DNA of 64,000 nucleotides, taken from assembly GCA_934463115.1 (NCBI GenBank), contig CAKSIN010000004.1, positions 58,374 through 122,373 on the forward strand, given 5' to 3'. Positions 26,878-34,663 of this stretch are shown piece after piece; positions within the stretch are counted from its first letter, which is position 1; the number at the start of each line of letters is the position of its first letter. The DNA is from an uncultured Clostridia bacterium. Lineage in GTDB: Bacteria; Bacillota; Clostridia; UMGS1810. Position numbers and translations under genes: made by a program. The notes below the pieces were generated by a model. That model was not told where the DNA came from, did not search any database, and worked only from the letters and a program-made list of their open reading frames with translations.

Positions 26878-28494
26878 TTATTTGAGGTCTGTACACCACT
26901 TGCTTCTGTGCCAGTGATTGCCGTCATACAGACGAAGTCCGAGAGAAAGTTTAACATGTTCCGTTCTTCGAAGCATCTTAACTATAACAGTATTTTCACC
27001 TTTTTTAAGGTCAATCAGGGTAAAGTTGTTATACGGAGTCCAAAGGCGTATTTCATCTTTTTCAAGCACATTTTCGCCGTTTACATACAGTCTGAATCCG
27101 TCCGTATTTCCGACAATTGCCCATACCTTTCTGTCATCGGGAGAAACAATTTTTGTCACCGCGTAGCAGCACATCTGTCCTTCCATTGTAAAACAGCTGT
27201 CAACATCTATAAAATCTTCGTATGCATCAAGCGTAAACATCGGTTTTTCTTTTGAAAAATCGGTTATATAATCCTTGTCCAAAAATACCTCGTTGTTTAC
27301 CATGCACACCAAGTCCGGGAGAACACAACCCTCACCGTGAGGGCTTGGGAAATTCGGGTTAATCGGCTGATCAAGCTGGTCAAAAAACGGACCGTATATA
27401 TCCCATTTTACCGGAGCGGCATTCTTCTTTGCCGCCTCAAGTCCATCCGGTGTTGCGTGAATAATCTCCAAACCTTTGAAATTCTTCGGTCTGTCGGCTT
27501 TTATCGGTGAATCGGTTATTTCAATCTCATAGTTCGGAGTTTTCAGAGCAATTTTAACCGTGTCTTCGGCAAGGCCGCGTATGCTGTCCGACGGACGGAC
27601 AATATCTATTCCGCAGATAAAATAGTCCTTGATTAGATTGCCTATTTCTTCGCCAAGTCCCTTGTAGCCAACCATAATACCAACAATCGACGCTGCGGAC
27701 GCACATGTGCAGTCGGTATCGTAGCCGCATTTAAGAGCAATATTTATCGTCTCTCTCATATCTGATTTGCCGCAGAGGAGAGCTATGAGAACAAAAGCGA
27801 GGTTTTGGATAACATTTGTAAAATCCGGGTGTGAAAACTCGCTGAGCACCACATCGCGCATGTGCTGCCATGTGGAATCCCTGTACATTCCCAGAATCTT
27901 GTTAAAGCAAACCGCCAGCCGGCAATCGTCCGGAATATATTTCATTGCCGAACGCACAAGTTTCTCCATGTCGTTTTCAAAGAAAGCAAGACTCTCGGCA
28001 GCTGCCAAAAATTGTTCGGCATACACAGAGTTATCGGCATGATCAAGCGTAGCGTCTATATATGCGTAATCTGCCGCAAGCTGCGGATTACCTGCGCTTA
28101 CTATTCCCCATATTTCGCTGCGTATCGGGCATCCCATGCCTTCTTTAAAAAAGCTGTTGTTCACAATTCCGGAATATGGCGGTTTAATGCCGCGCATATA
28201 ATTTTTGAGAAAATACCCGTACTCCGAAAACGGATACCAACATTTTTCAACCCACGCGTCTGCCAGATCGCAAGAATTTATAACCGTACCCTTATTTTCC
28301 AAAACATCAAGCCATAAAAGCTGTAAATCAAGGTCATCATTCGGCAAATCGGGGTTGAAAATCTGAGTGAAATCATCAACATCAATAATCTTTTTTATTC
28401 CCTCAACCGGTGCGCCGGCAGCACCTCCGAGGCACTTTCCGTACCAGCACCCGTGAACCTTGTCCAAAAAATCAGCATATGAAATCGTATTCAT
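26878..28494 (-). CDS. ADP-ribosylglycohydrolase family protein with extra C-terminal beta domain
   Basis: A 538-residue protein. About residues 8-310 form an ADP-ribosylglycohydrolase (DraG/ARH) all-helical domain with metal-ligand motifs NDDLDLQ and GYDTDCTCASAASIVG. These enzymes remove ADP-ribose from proteins or hydrolyse related N- or O-glycosidic bonds. The C-terminal 200 residues include a beta-sandwich (DGFRLYVNGENVLEKDEIRLW) like PA14 or GH2 carbohydrate-binding domains, which makes a sugar-related substrate plausible. GGAGG precedes the ATG. The ATG overlaps the stop of the guanylate-kinase-like gene in ATGA, so the two are coupled. Confidence 0.82.
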   Translation of the reverse strand: MNTISYADFLDKVHGCWYGKCLGGAAGAPVEGIKKIIDVDDFTQIFNPDLPNDDLDLQLLWLDVLENKGTVINSCDLADAWVEKCWYPFSEYGYFLKNYMRGIKPPYSGIVNNSFFKEGMGCPIRSEIWGIVSAGNPQLAADYAYIDATLDHADNSVYAEQFLAAAESLAFFENDMEKLVRSAMKYIPDDCRLAVCFNKILGMYRDSTWQHMRDVVLSEFSHPDFTNVIQNLAFVLIALLCGKSDMRETINIALKCGYDTDCTCASAASIVGIMVGYKGLGEEIGNLIKDYFICGIDIVRPSDSIRGLAEDTVKIALKTPNYEIEITDSPIKADRPKNFKGLEIIHATPDGLEAAKKNAAPVKWDIYGPFFDQLDQPINPNFPSPHGEGCVLPDLVCMVNNEVFLDKDYITDFSKEKPMFTLDAYEDFIDVDSCFTMEGQMCCYAVTKIVSPDDRKVWAIVGNTDGFRLYVNGENVLEKDEIRLWTPYNNFTLIDLKKGENTVIVKMLRRTEHVKLSLGLRLYDGNHWHRSKWCTDLK

Positions 28495-29078
28495 CTGTTA
28501 CCTCCTGCAGTATCGTATATTTCGAGCCACTGCGCAAGACATCCCTGCTCGCTTTCGGCGGCGTCTATCCTTTTCAGATTCCGAACGGAATCTATTATTT
28601 CCGGTGAAAAATCTTCGCTGTCGGCTACAAAGCGTCGGCAAACCTCCGCATAGTTCGGAGATGTTTGCTGCGACTCACGCTCAATGCATCGCAAAAGCCG
28701 TGTTTTGTCGTCAATATCCATATAGACCGTACAAACACTGTCACTGCCATAAAATTCGGCAATTTTGCGCACCCCTTCCGGTGTGGTGATAAGTATGTAA
28801 TTTAATTCTTTTTTCACATCAAATCGTGCGGTAAAATACACCCATTCACCGCGCACCGTATTGTAGCTTCGCTTTTCTATTACATTTCCGCTTGCCTCAA
28901 GCTGTGCAAGAAACGAACGCGTTACAAAATGATAATTTACACCGTCTTTTTCATCCACCCGTTTCGGCCGTGTGGTATACGGTATAACCGAAACAAGCCG
29001 CGAATCCTTTTTTTCAAGAATATTTTTGTACAGTGTATCCTTACCGGACGCACTTTTGCCGATAATGCAAAAAATCAT
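28491..29078 (-). CDS. Guanylate-kinase-like P-loop protein
   Basis: A 195-residue protein with a P-loop (GKSASGKDTLY) and the guanylate-kinase signature VIPYTTRPKR. It keeps the family's overall order but the central and lid regions diverge from housekeeping Gmk, so its substrate may not be GMP. It is probably a small-molecule kinase paired with the ADP-ribosylglycohydrolase downstream, which it overlaps by four bases. A promoter and terminator just upstream show that the pair is separate from the liv operon. The main Gmk is expected elsewhere in the genome. Confidence 0.75.
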   Translation of the reverse strand: MIFCIIGKSASGKDTLYKNILEKKDSRLVSVIPYTTRPKRVDEKDGVNYHFVTRSFLAQLEASGNVIEKRSYNTVRGEWVYFTARFDVKKELNYILITTPEGVRKIAEFYGSDSVCTVYMDIDDKTRLLRCIERESQQTSPNYAEVCRRFVADSEDFSPEIIDSVRNLKRIDAAESEQGCLAQWLEIYDTAGGNR

Positions 29079-29118
29079 CTACGCTCATCCCCTTTTTTCC
29101 GGAATCTTTTCATTGTCT

Positions 29119-29147
29119 ATTTTATCATACATTTTTTTAAATTGCAA
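29119..29147 (-). promoter_or_regulatory. Predicted promoter of the kinase-like/ARH pair
   Basis: Minus strand -35 TTGCAA, 17-base spacer, -10 TAAAAT, about 40 bases upstream of the guanylate-kinase-like start and immediately after the liv terminator. Confidence 0.5.
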
Positions 29148-29149
29148 GG

Positions 29150-29204
29150 ATAATAAAACAAAGGAGCCGCGGAAAAACAATTTTATCTGTCCGCAACTCC
29201 TTTG
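29150..29204 (-). terminator. Intrinsic terminator of the liv operon
   Basis: The minus strand has CAAAGGAG..GCGGA pairing with TCCGC..CTCCTTTG, followed by a U-rich tract, about 28 bases after the livF stop. Confidence 0.75.
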
Positions 29205-29231
29205 CATTTCACGGAGTTCTGAATTATGGCA

Positions 29232-29942
29232 TCAGCCGCCGAGATACGCTTTTTTGATATTATCGCTCTGCATAAGTTCCTCGCCCGTTCCGGAATATGC
29301 TATCCTACCGTTTTCGAGGACATATGCCCTGTCGGATATGGCAAGCGATTTTCCGGCATTCTGCTCAACGAGAAGAATTGTTGTTCCCTCGCTGTGAATT
29401 TCTTTAATGATATTAAAAACCTGGTCTACCAAAAGCGGCGAAAGCCCCATGGACGGCTCGTCGAGCATAAGCAGTTTGGGGTGGCTCATAAGAGCGCGCC
29501 CCATGGCGAGCATCTGCTGTTCACCGCCGGAAAGAGTGCCGGCTATCTGCGACTTTCTCTCTCCGAGTCTGGGGAATTTGGTATATATCTTTTCGATATC
29601 TTCTTTGATTTTCTTTTTGTCATCGCATATATATGCTCCGAGAAGAAGATTTTCATAAACCGAAAGCTCCTGGAAAACGCGTCTGCCCTCCGGAACCTGA
29701 GTCATTCCGAGGTGAACGATTTTATGAGGCGGAATCTTGTTTATAACCTGTCCCTGATACGTTATCGTACCCGATTTTGCAGGAATAAGCCCCATTATGC
29801 TCTGCATGGTTGTTGTTTTGCCGGCGCCGTTGGCACCGATGAGTGTTACTATCTCGCCCTCGTTTACCTCAAAGCTTATTCCTTTGAGTGCGCATATAAC
29901 GCCGTAGTACACTTCGAGATTATCTATTTTCAGCATTGCCAT
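29232..29942 (-). CDS. livF: Branched-chain amino acid ABC transporter ATP-binding protein LivF
   Basis: A 236-residue ABC ATPase: Walker A GANGAGKTT, signature LSGGEQQM, Walker B LLMLDEP and switch His. Size, order after LivG, and motifs such as FEVNEGEIVTLIGANG match LivF. It energises import of Leu/Ile/Val or related amino acids with LivG. The start taken is MAMLK, after AGGGTG; MLK two codons on is an alternative. It begins 10 bases after the livG stop. Confidence 0.93.
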   Translation of the reverse strand: MAMLKIDNLEVYYGVICALKGISFEVNEGEIVTLIGANGAGKTTTMQSIMGLIPAKSGTITYQGQVINKIPPHKIVHLGMTQVPEGRRVFQELSVYENLLLGAYICDDKKKIKEDIEKIYTKFPRLGERKSQIAGTLSGGEQQMLAMGRALMSHPKLLMLDEPSMGLSPLLVDQVFNIIKEIHSEGTTILLVEQNAGKSLAISDRAYVLENGRIAYSGTGEELMQSDNIKKAYLGG

Positions 29943-29952
29943 GTTAATCACC

Positions 29953-30726
29953 CTACTTTCCTATATACGCCTTGATAACTTCGGCATCGTTAAGCGCATC
30001 GTTTACCTTGCCCTGAACAAGAGTCGTACCAAAGTTAAGAACCGTAACTTCGTCGCAGAGTCCCGAAACAAATTTAAGGTCGTGCTCAATGAGCAAAATC
30101 GTCATGTCAAAATTGTCGCGTATAAAACGAACGGTATTCATAAGTTCTTCGGTTTCGTTCGGGTTCATTCCTGCGGCAGGCTCGTCGAGAAGAAGAAGCT
30201 TCGGATTTGTGGCGAGCGCCCTTGCGATTTCGAGTTTGCGCTGTTTTCCGTACGGCAGGTTGCACGCAAGATTGTTTCTTTCATCCTCAAGCTCGAATAT
30301 TCTCAAAATTTCTTTTGCCCTGTCGCGCATGTTCCGCTCACACTCAAAGTGCCTCGGTGTGCGCAGCATGCTCTGCAGCGGAGTAACCTTGAATTCCGGC
30401 TGGTTGTGCAATCCGACAAGAACATTTCTTATAACGCTCATGTTGTTAAAAAGGCGTATATTCTGAAAAGTTCTTGCAATACCCTTGTGGTTGATTGTTT
30501 CCTGCGATTTGCCGGTCAAATCCTCGCCGTCCAGGAAAAAGCTTCCCGTTGTCGGAGTGTACACTCCCGTGAGCATATTAAAAATCGTTGTTTTTCCGGC
30601 ACCGTTCGGCCCTATCAGACCGTAGAGCTGTTTCTTTTTTATCTTAAGGTTGATATCCTGTGCCGCCTTTAATCCGCCAAAGGAGATTCCGAGATTTTTT
30701 GTTTCAAGCATATACTCATTTGCCAT
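29953..30726 (-). CDS. livG: Branched-chain amino acid ABC transporter ATP-binding protein LivG
   Basis: A 257-residue ABC ATPase with Walker A GPNGAGKTT, signature LPYGKQRKLEIARAL (the LivG-type variant), Walker B LLLLDEPAAGM and a C-terminal EVIKAYIG tail. The start follows GGGGGA. It overlaps the end of livM by 11 bases, which suggests translational coupling. Confidence 0.94.
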   Translation of the reverse strand: MANEYMLETKNLGISFGGLKAAQDINLKIKKKQLYGLIGPNGAGKTTIFNMLTGVYTPTTGSFFLDGEDLTGKSQETINHKGIARTFQNIRLFNNMSVIRNVLVGLHNQPEFKVTPLQSMLRTPRHFECERNMRDRAKEILRIFELEDERNNLACNLPYGKQRKLEIARALATNPKLLLLDEPAAGMNPNETEELMNTVRFIRDNFDMTILLIEHDLKFVSGLCDEVTVLNFGTTLVQGKVNDALNDAEVIKAYIGK

Positions 30727-31906
30727 TTCGTTTGTCCCCCTTTTCGCGAATTGAACCGTTTGCCTTGTCCGGAGCCACGTCCATAGACAAAATCGCGTCC
30801 ATGTCTATCTTGGTCGGAATACGCTGCCACTCTGCCGCGTCGTCCTTGATATTTGCCTTTTCCCTGTCGGGATCGGCTGTCTTTACAAATATTCTCTTGA
30901 TTTTCTCACACAGCTTTTCAACAAGGAGTTTAAGGCTGAATTTTTCTCTGACAGGTTCAAGAGCCGGAGCATTGTTGAATATTACGATTGTAATAAGAAC
31001 AAGTGCGTATATCAGGAATTTAAGCGCCGCAAGGTCGCCCGAGAGCTTGGTTGTAAGCTGGAAGTTTATATATGTGATAAGCGCAGCGGCGATTATTGAA
31101 CCGTTGATGCTTCCCATTCCGCCGAGAACAACCATTACAAGAATTTCGATTGAATAGTTGTACGAAAAGAATGAATACAAAACCGGTGTGGCATAGTGGC
31201 CGTATATAACTCCGGCAACACCTGCAAAAAACGCCGAAACAACAAACACAAACAGCTTGTAGAATGTAACATTTATACCCATTGCCTTTGCAGCGATTTC
31301 GTTGTCGCGGATAGCCGTTATGGCGCGGCCGTGTTTGCTGCGGACAAGATTCTGTATCACAATCAGCATCAGGATAACAACAACAAGCGCTACAATAAAC
31401 AGCTCTGTTCCGTATTTAACCGTTCTGAGTCCGAGTGCGCCGCCGAACGTCTGCAGATTTTTGAATATGGTGCGGACAATTTCGCCGAATGCCAGGGTGA
31501 CGATTGCAAGATAATCGCCCTTGAGCCTCAGCGCCGGTAGACCGATAATAAATCCGAAAACAGCAGCAACAGCGCCGCCGATAAGCATTGTTATAATGAG
31601 GACTGCAAGCGGAGACGCAATAACCGGGTGCAAAAGCTTTGCAATATAGCAGCCGATGTACGCTCCGACACACATAAAACCTGCGTGACCGAGGCTCAGC
31701 TCGCCGAGGAATCCCACAACAAGATTAAGCGATACCGCGAGGATAATCGAATACGCTATCTGCGTGATTAGGTTTGCCGTGGAGCGGCTGAGATAACCTG
31801 TGTAGAACATGGAGGCGGTTATAACAAGGAACAGCCCCATTGCAATATAGTTAATGTAGTGTTTTATCTTAAATGCGTCCTTTATATTTTTGAAATATCC
31901 TGCCAT
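30716..31906 (-). CDS. livM: Branched-chain amino acid ABC transporter permease LivM
   Basis: A 396-residue membrane permease with about eight to ten helices and the EAA-like segment SKHGRAITAIRDNEIAAKAMG. The last 70 residues form a charged cytoplasmic tail (REKANIKDDAAEWQR ... DKRNGK) longer than in typical LivM. AGAAGGTG precedes the ATG. Partner of LivH in the channel. Confidence 0.93.
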   Translation of the reverse strand: MAGYFKNIKDAFKIKHYINYIAMGLFLVITASMFYTGYLSRSTANLITQIAYSIILAVSLNLVVGFLGELSLGHAGFMCVGAYIGCYIAKLLHPVIASPLAVLIITMLIGGAVAAVFGFIIGLPALRLKGDYLAIVTLAFGEIVRTIFKNLQTFGGALGLRTVKYGTELFIVALVVVILMLIVIQNLVRSKHGRAITAIRDNEIAAKAMGINVTFYKLFVFVVSAFFAGVAGVIYGHYATPVLYSFFSYNYSIEILVMVVLGGMGSINGSIIAAALITYINFQLTTKLSGDLAALKFLIYALVLITIVIFNNAPALEPVREKFSLKLLVEKLCEKIKRIFVKTADPDREKANIKDDAAEWQRIPTKIDMDAILSMDVAPDKANGSIREKGDKRNGK

Positions 31907-31909
31907 GTA

Positions 31910-32773
31910 TCACACCTTCTCTCTTCTCTGCTTGCCCATAAATCCGGTTGGTTTTACAAGGAGTATCACTATGAGCAATGCAAACTCAAACGCTGTCGTA
32001 TACGGGCTGAGCACCGGAATGCTGAGCGAAACCTTTTCGACAATACCAAGCAGCACACCGCCGAGCATTGCGCCCGGAATCGAACCGATACCGCCGATAA
32101 CGGCAGCGGTGAATGCCTTTATACCGGGCATTGAACCGAGAGTCGGGCTTGTACTCGGTATCTGCATGAGGTAGAATGTGCTTGCAAACGCGGCGAGCGC
32201 CGAGCCGATGGCAAATGTTATCATTATAATGCGGTTTACATTGATACCCATAAGCTGAGCCGCGCCGCGGTCTTCGGACACAGCGAGCATGGCTCTGCCT
32301 GTCTTTGTGTTTTTTATAAATAAAGAGAGAGCAATCATGATAATTGCACCCACAACAAGCGTTATTACTGTTGCAGTGCTTATCTTAACACCGGCAATGG
32401 TTACGTTTGAAAAAGCCGCTATCGTCACAGGCTGCGACTTTGCTCCGAAAATAAGCTGTGCCACGCTCTGGAGCAGATAGCTGACGCCGATTGCCGTGAT
32501 TAATACTGCCAGAGGTGACGCACCTCTGAGCGGCTTGTACGCAAGCTTCTCCGTTAATATTCCGAGAACCGTGCATGTGATTATTGAGGCAACAATTGCC
32601 ACAATCGGGCTGCCGCCCATGTTAAGTGTGGTAAGAATCGCATATGCACCTACCATGATTATGTCGCCGTGGGCAAAGTTCAGCATTTTGGCAATACCGT
32701 ATACCATTGTGTACCCGAGCGCAATCAGAGCATATATGCTTCCGAGACTCAAACCGTCTATAAATGTAGTCAT
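31910..32773 (-). CDS. livH: Branched-chain amino acid ABC transporter permease LivH
   Basis: A 287-residue permease with about eight helices; LSLGSIYALIALGYTMVYGI at the N-terminus and AVSEDRGAAQLMGINVNR are LivH hallmarks. It ends three bases before livM. GGAAGGGG lies before its start. Confidence 0.94.
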   Translation of the reverse strand: MTTFIDGLSLGSIYALIALGYTMVYGIAKMLNFAHGDIIMVGAYAILTTLNMGGSPIVAIVASIITCTVLGILTEKLAYKPLRGASPLAVLITAIGVSYLLQSVAQLIFGAKSQPVTIAAFSNVTIAGVKISTATVITLVVGAIIMIALSLFIKNTKTGRAMLAVSEDRGAAQLMGINVNRIIMITFAIGSALAAFASTFYLMQIPSTSPTLGSMPGIKAFTAAVIGGIGSIPGAMLGGVLLGIVEKVSLSIPVLSPYTTAFEFALLIVILLVKPTGFMGKQRREKV

Positions 32774-32835
32774 GTACTTCCCCTTCCTTTTTTAATGCAG
32801 CATAATGCAAATTTTGTATTATGTATAACATGGCA

Positions 32836-32865
32836 TTAAGGTTGGGCAAATATGTCCAACCTTAA
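32836..32865 (-). other. Stem-loop between livJ and livH
   Basis: A perfect 10-bp inverted repeat (TTAAGGTTGG / CCAACCTTAA) with a 10-base loop lies 28 bases after the livJ stop. No U-run follows. In binding-protein operons such a hairpin usually protects the upstream mRNA and lowers expression of the permease genes; that role is inferred. Confidence 0.65.
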
Positions 32866-32893
32866 CACACAATATATGTTCGAACCGAATAAA

Positions 32894-34033
32894 TTACTTC
32901 TTGAGTTCAACAATCTGCGGAACTTTCTGGCAAGCGCCCGATTCATCCCATGTCATCTTGCCTGTTGCGCCTGTGTAAGAGAATCCCTTATCGGTAATTG
33001 TCTTGCAAAGGATGTCCGAAAGATCCGAAGCGCTTATTGTTACATCTTTAACATCGGCTTTCTTCATAGCCTCAAAGATAGTCATTATAGCGTCGTATCC
33101 GTCTGCTGCAAACTGATCGGGAGCTTCGTTGTACTCTGCCTTGTATGCGTCTACAAATTTCTTTGTAGCTTCTTCTGTGCTGTTTACATCGAAAGGTGTA
33201 ATGTATTTAACGGTATTTGTAACGCTTGAATCAATCTGATCTGCAACACCGTCGAGACCGTCACATCCAAAGAGCACTGCTTCGCAGCCTTTTGCGGTAG
33301 CTGCCTTTGCAATAAATCCTGCCTCTGTGTAGTATATCGGAAGGAAGATTACATCGCAGTCTTTGAGTGCCTCAACCTGTGTTGAAAAGTCCTTTTTGTT
33401 TTCGGCATCGAATGTCTGAGTCTCAAAATCTGTTTTAAGCTTTTTCATTTCGCCCTTAAATGCGTCATAGATACCCGAAGAATACGGATCGCTTGTATCG
33501 TAAATAGCACCGATTTTCTTGTAGTTCTTAACAAGTTCCTCGGCCGCGAGAACACCCTGGTCGGGATCGCCGAAGCACACGCGGAATACCGACGGTCTGT
33601 CCGCAATTACGTTTGCTGCCGAAGCGGACGGTGTAATTGCAAATACATTGTCCTCTGATGCTTTTTCCGCAAATGAATCGCAGGAACCGGATGTAACCGC
33701 ACCGATTGAAGCCTGCATACCGGATTCATACAATGTGTCGTAACCTGTAGCAGCGTCGGCTGCGGTAGCTTTATCGTCTTTCATGTCAAGTTTGAATTTA
33801 ATACCGTTAAGGCCGCCTGCCGCGTTGATTTCTTTTATAGCAAGCTGAGCGCCCTGCTGTACCGAAATACCGTATGACGAAGCGTCGCCTGTGAGCGGAC
33901 CTGTACCACCGATAACAAATTCCTTGTTGTCTGCGGTGTAACCCGTGTTAGCCTTTCCGCAGCCTGCAAATGCCAGAGCGACAAGTGCAACCATCATTAC
34001 TGCGGCAACTGATTTTACAAATGTTCTTTTCAT
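32894..34033 (-). CDS. livJ: Branched-chain amino acid ABC transporter binding lipoprotein
   Basis: A lipoprotein of about 379 residues: signal peptide with lipobox LAFAGC, then a periplasmic-binding-protein type I fold of the LivJ/LivK family (IGGTGPLTGDASSYGISVQQGAQLA). It delivers the amino acid to LivHMGF. The start chosen follows GAGAGGAG; a longer ORF start upstream runs into the terminator-like hairpin and is rejected. Specificity within Leu/Ile/Val and related ligands cannot be read from sequence. Confidence 0.92.
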   Translation of the reverse strand: MKRTFVKSVAAVMMVALVALAFAGCGKANTGYTADNKEFVIGGTGPLTGDASSYGISVQQGAQLAIKEINAAGGLNGIKFKLDMKDDKATAADAATGYDTLYESGMQASIGAVTSGSCDSFAEKASEDNVFAITPSASAANVIADRPSVFRVCFGDPDQGVLAAEELVKNYKKIGAIYDTSDPYSSGIYDAFKGEMKKLKTDFETQTFDAENKKDFSTQVEALKDCDVIFLPIYYTEAGFIAKAATAKGCEAVLFGCDGLDGVADQIDSSVTNTVKYITPFDVNSTEEATKKFVDAYKAEYNEAPDQFAADGYDAIMTIFEAMKKADVKDVTISASDLSDILCKTITDKGFSYTGATGKMTWDESGACQKVPQIVELKK

Positions 34034-34069
34034 GATTCTTTCTCCTCTCAATCTTTCTAAATGTATTAT

Positions 34070-34106
34070 AAAAACAAAAAAACAGTATCTTTTATTCAAG
34101 ATGCTG
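34070..34106 (-). terminator. Second terminator-like hairpin in the liv leader
   Basis: CAGCATCTT pairs with AAGATACTG (one wobble, 6-base loop), followed by TTTTTTTG and more U on the minus strand. It sits only 37 bases before the livJ start and downstream of the liv promoter, so it must be read through for livJ to be expressed. Its 5' arm is complementary over 7 bases (GCAGCAT with ATGCTGC) to 34166-34172, a possible antiterminator pairing. Confidence 0.65.
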
Positions 34107-34259
34107 CCCTTTCATTAATATAAGCTATACAAAAATGTTTATTCAACAAATCTTATGCATCATGAGCAGCATACATATTCAAATCCGCCGATATGGCAAT
34201 ATTTAGAATTATTTTCGCAAGGCATAGCGCGAAAACCGATATGTATGCGATGACAGCAC

Positions 34260-34290
34260 AAAAAAATGATGCTACACACATAGCATCATT
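34260..34290 (-). terminator. First terminator in the liv leader
   Basis: A perfect 10-bp stem (AATGATGCTA / TAGCATCATT, 6-base loop) is followed by a seven-U run on the minus strand. It lies about 130 bases downstream of the predicted transcription start and more than 220 bases before livJ. It either ends a short RNA of about 160 bases or acts as an attenuator. Confidence 0.75.
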
Positions 34291-34327
34291 GCAAAAAGTG
34301 TTTTTCGTTTCAGTCTGTGCACAAGAA

Positions 34328-34412
34328 CCAAAGGGTGTATTCGATGATACACCGGAGGTATTTTTATTTGTATTATTGTAACATGTGTACATATTAAACA
34401 CCTCTCCTTTGG
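34328..34412 (-). promoter_or_regulatory. Structured liv leader RNA: compact three-way junction
   Basis: Read on the minus strand, P1 pairs CCAAAGG (34406-34412) with CCTTTGG (34328-34334), P2 pairs GAGGTGTTT with AAATACCTC (9 bp, one wobble), and P3 pairs GTGTAT with ATACAC (6-base loop), with almost no unpaired bases at the junction. It starts just after the promoter and is followed by a terminator. This is a riboswitch-like layout. I do not match it to a T-box, ykkC/ppGpp or SAM element. An ORF of 79 codons also begins inside it after GGAGAGGTG; the hairpins make that ORF doubtful. Confidence 0.6.
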
Positions 34413-34424
34413 TAATTTTTCTAT

Positions 34425-34453
34425 ATTATATTCCCGTTTTTATGTTTTGTCAA
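34425..34453 (-). promoter_or_regulatory. Consensus promoter of the liv leader
   Basis: Perfect -35 TTGACA and -10 TATAAT on the minus strand with a 17-base spacer. Transcription should start near 34418, giving a leader of about 385 bases before livJ. Such a strong promoter suggests that control acts after initiation. Confidence 0.8.
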
Positions 34454-34564
34454 TAGGAATATTACGCTTTTAGAAATTTTATTAATTTTTGTCACAAAAA
34501 AGCGGATTTTAATTATATAATTTCGTCATTACGCAACATTTATTATGTGTTTATTTTTTGATTT

Positions 34565-34612
34565 CGGGCAAATGCGGTAGTCTTCGGAACGGTTAATAAC
34601 CGTTCTCTACGG
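34565..34612 (-). repeat. Dispersed intergenic repeat, second locus
   Basis: About 48 bases that match the copy at 8507-8555 at both ends (GCAAATGCGGTAG and TCTCTACGG on the plus strand). The centre differs but still forms a perfect hairpin, GAACGGTTA/TAACCGTTC. It lies just downstream of cysK. Confidence 0.65.
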
Positions 34613-34625
34613 ATTTCACCGCGGA

Positions 34626-34658
34626 AAATTGTCCCTTCCGTCGACGGAGGGGCAATTT
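34626..34658 (-). terminator. Long palindrome after cysK, possible terminator
   Basis: An inverted repeat of about 16 bp centred on GTCGAC, with one bulged base and one G-T pair, begins 6 bases after the cysK stop and ends in four U on the minus strand. It resembles GC-rich intergenic repeats and could end cysK transcripts. Confidence 0.5.
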
Positions 34659-34663
34659 GATTC

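Noticed and set aside
30089..30466. Plus-strand ORFs across the liv operon (30089-30466, 31196-31540 and others)
   Set aside because: All are mirrors of the well-supported livF, livG, livM and livH genes on the minus strand.
34153..34395. A 79-81-codon ORF in the liv leader with a good ribosome binding site
   Set aside because: It contains the three-way junction arms and both strands of a terminator hairpin, lacks Leu/Ile/Val runs, and has no recognisable protein features; the RNA structures explain the sequence better. Kept only as an alternative.
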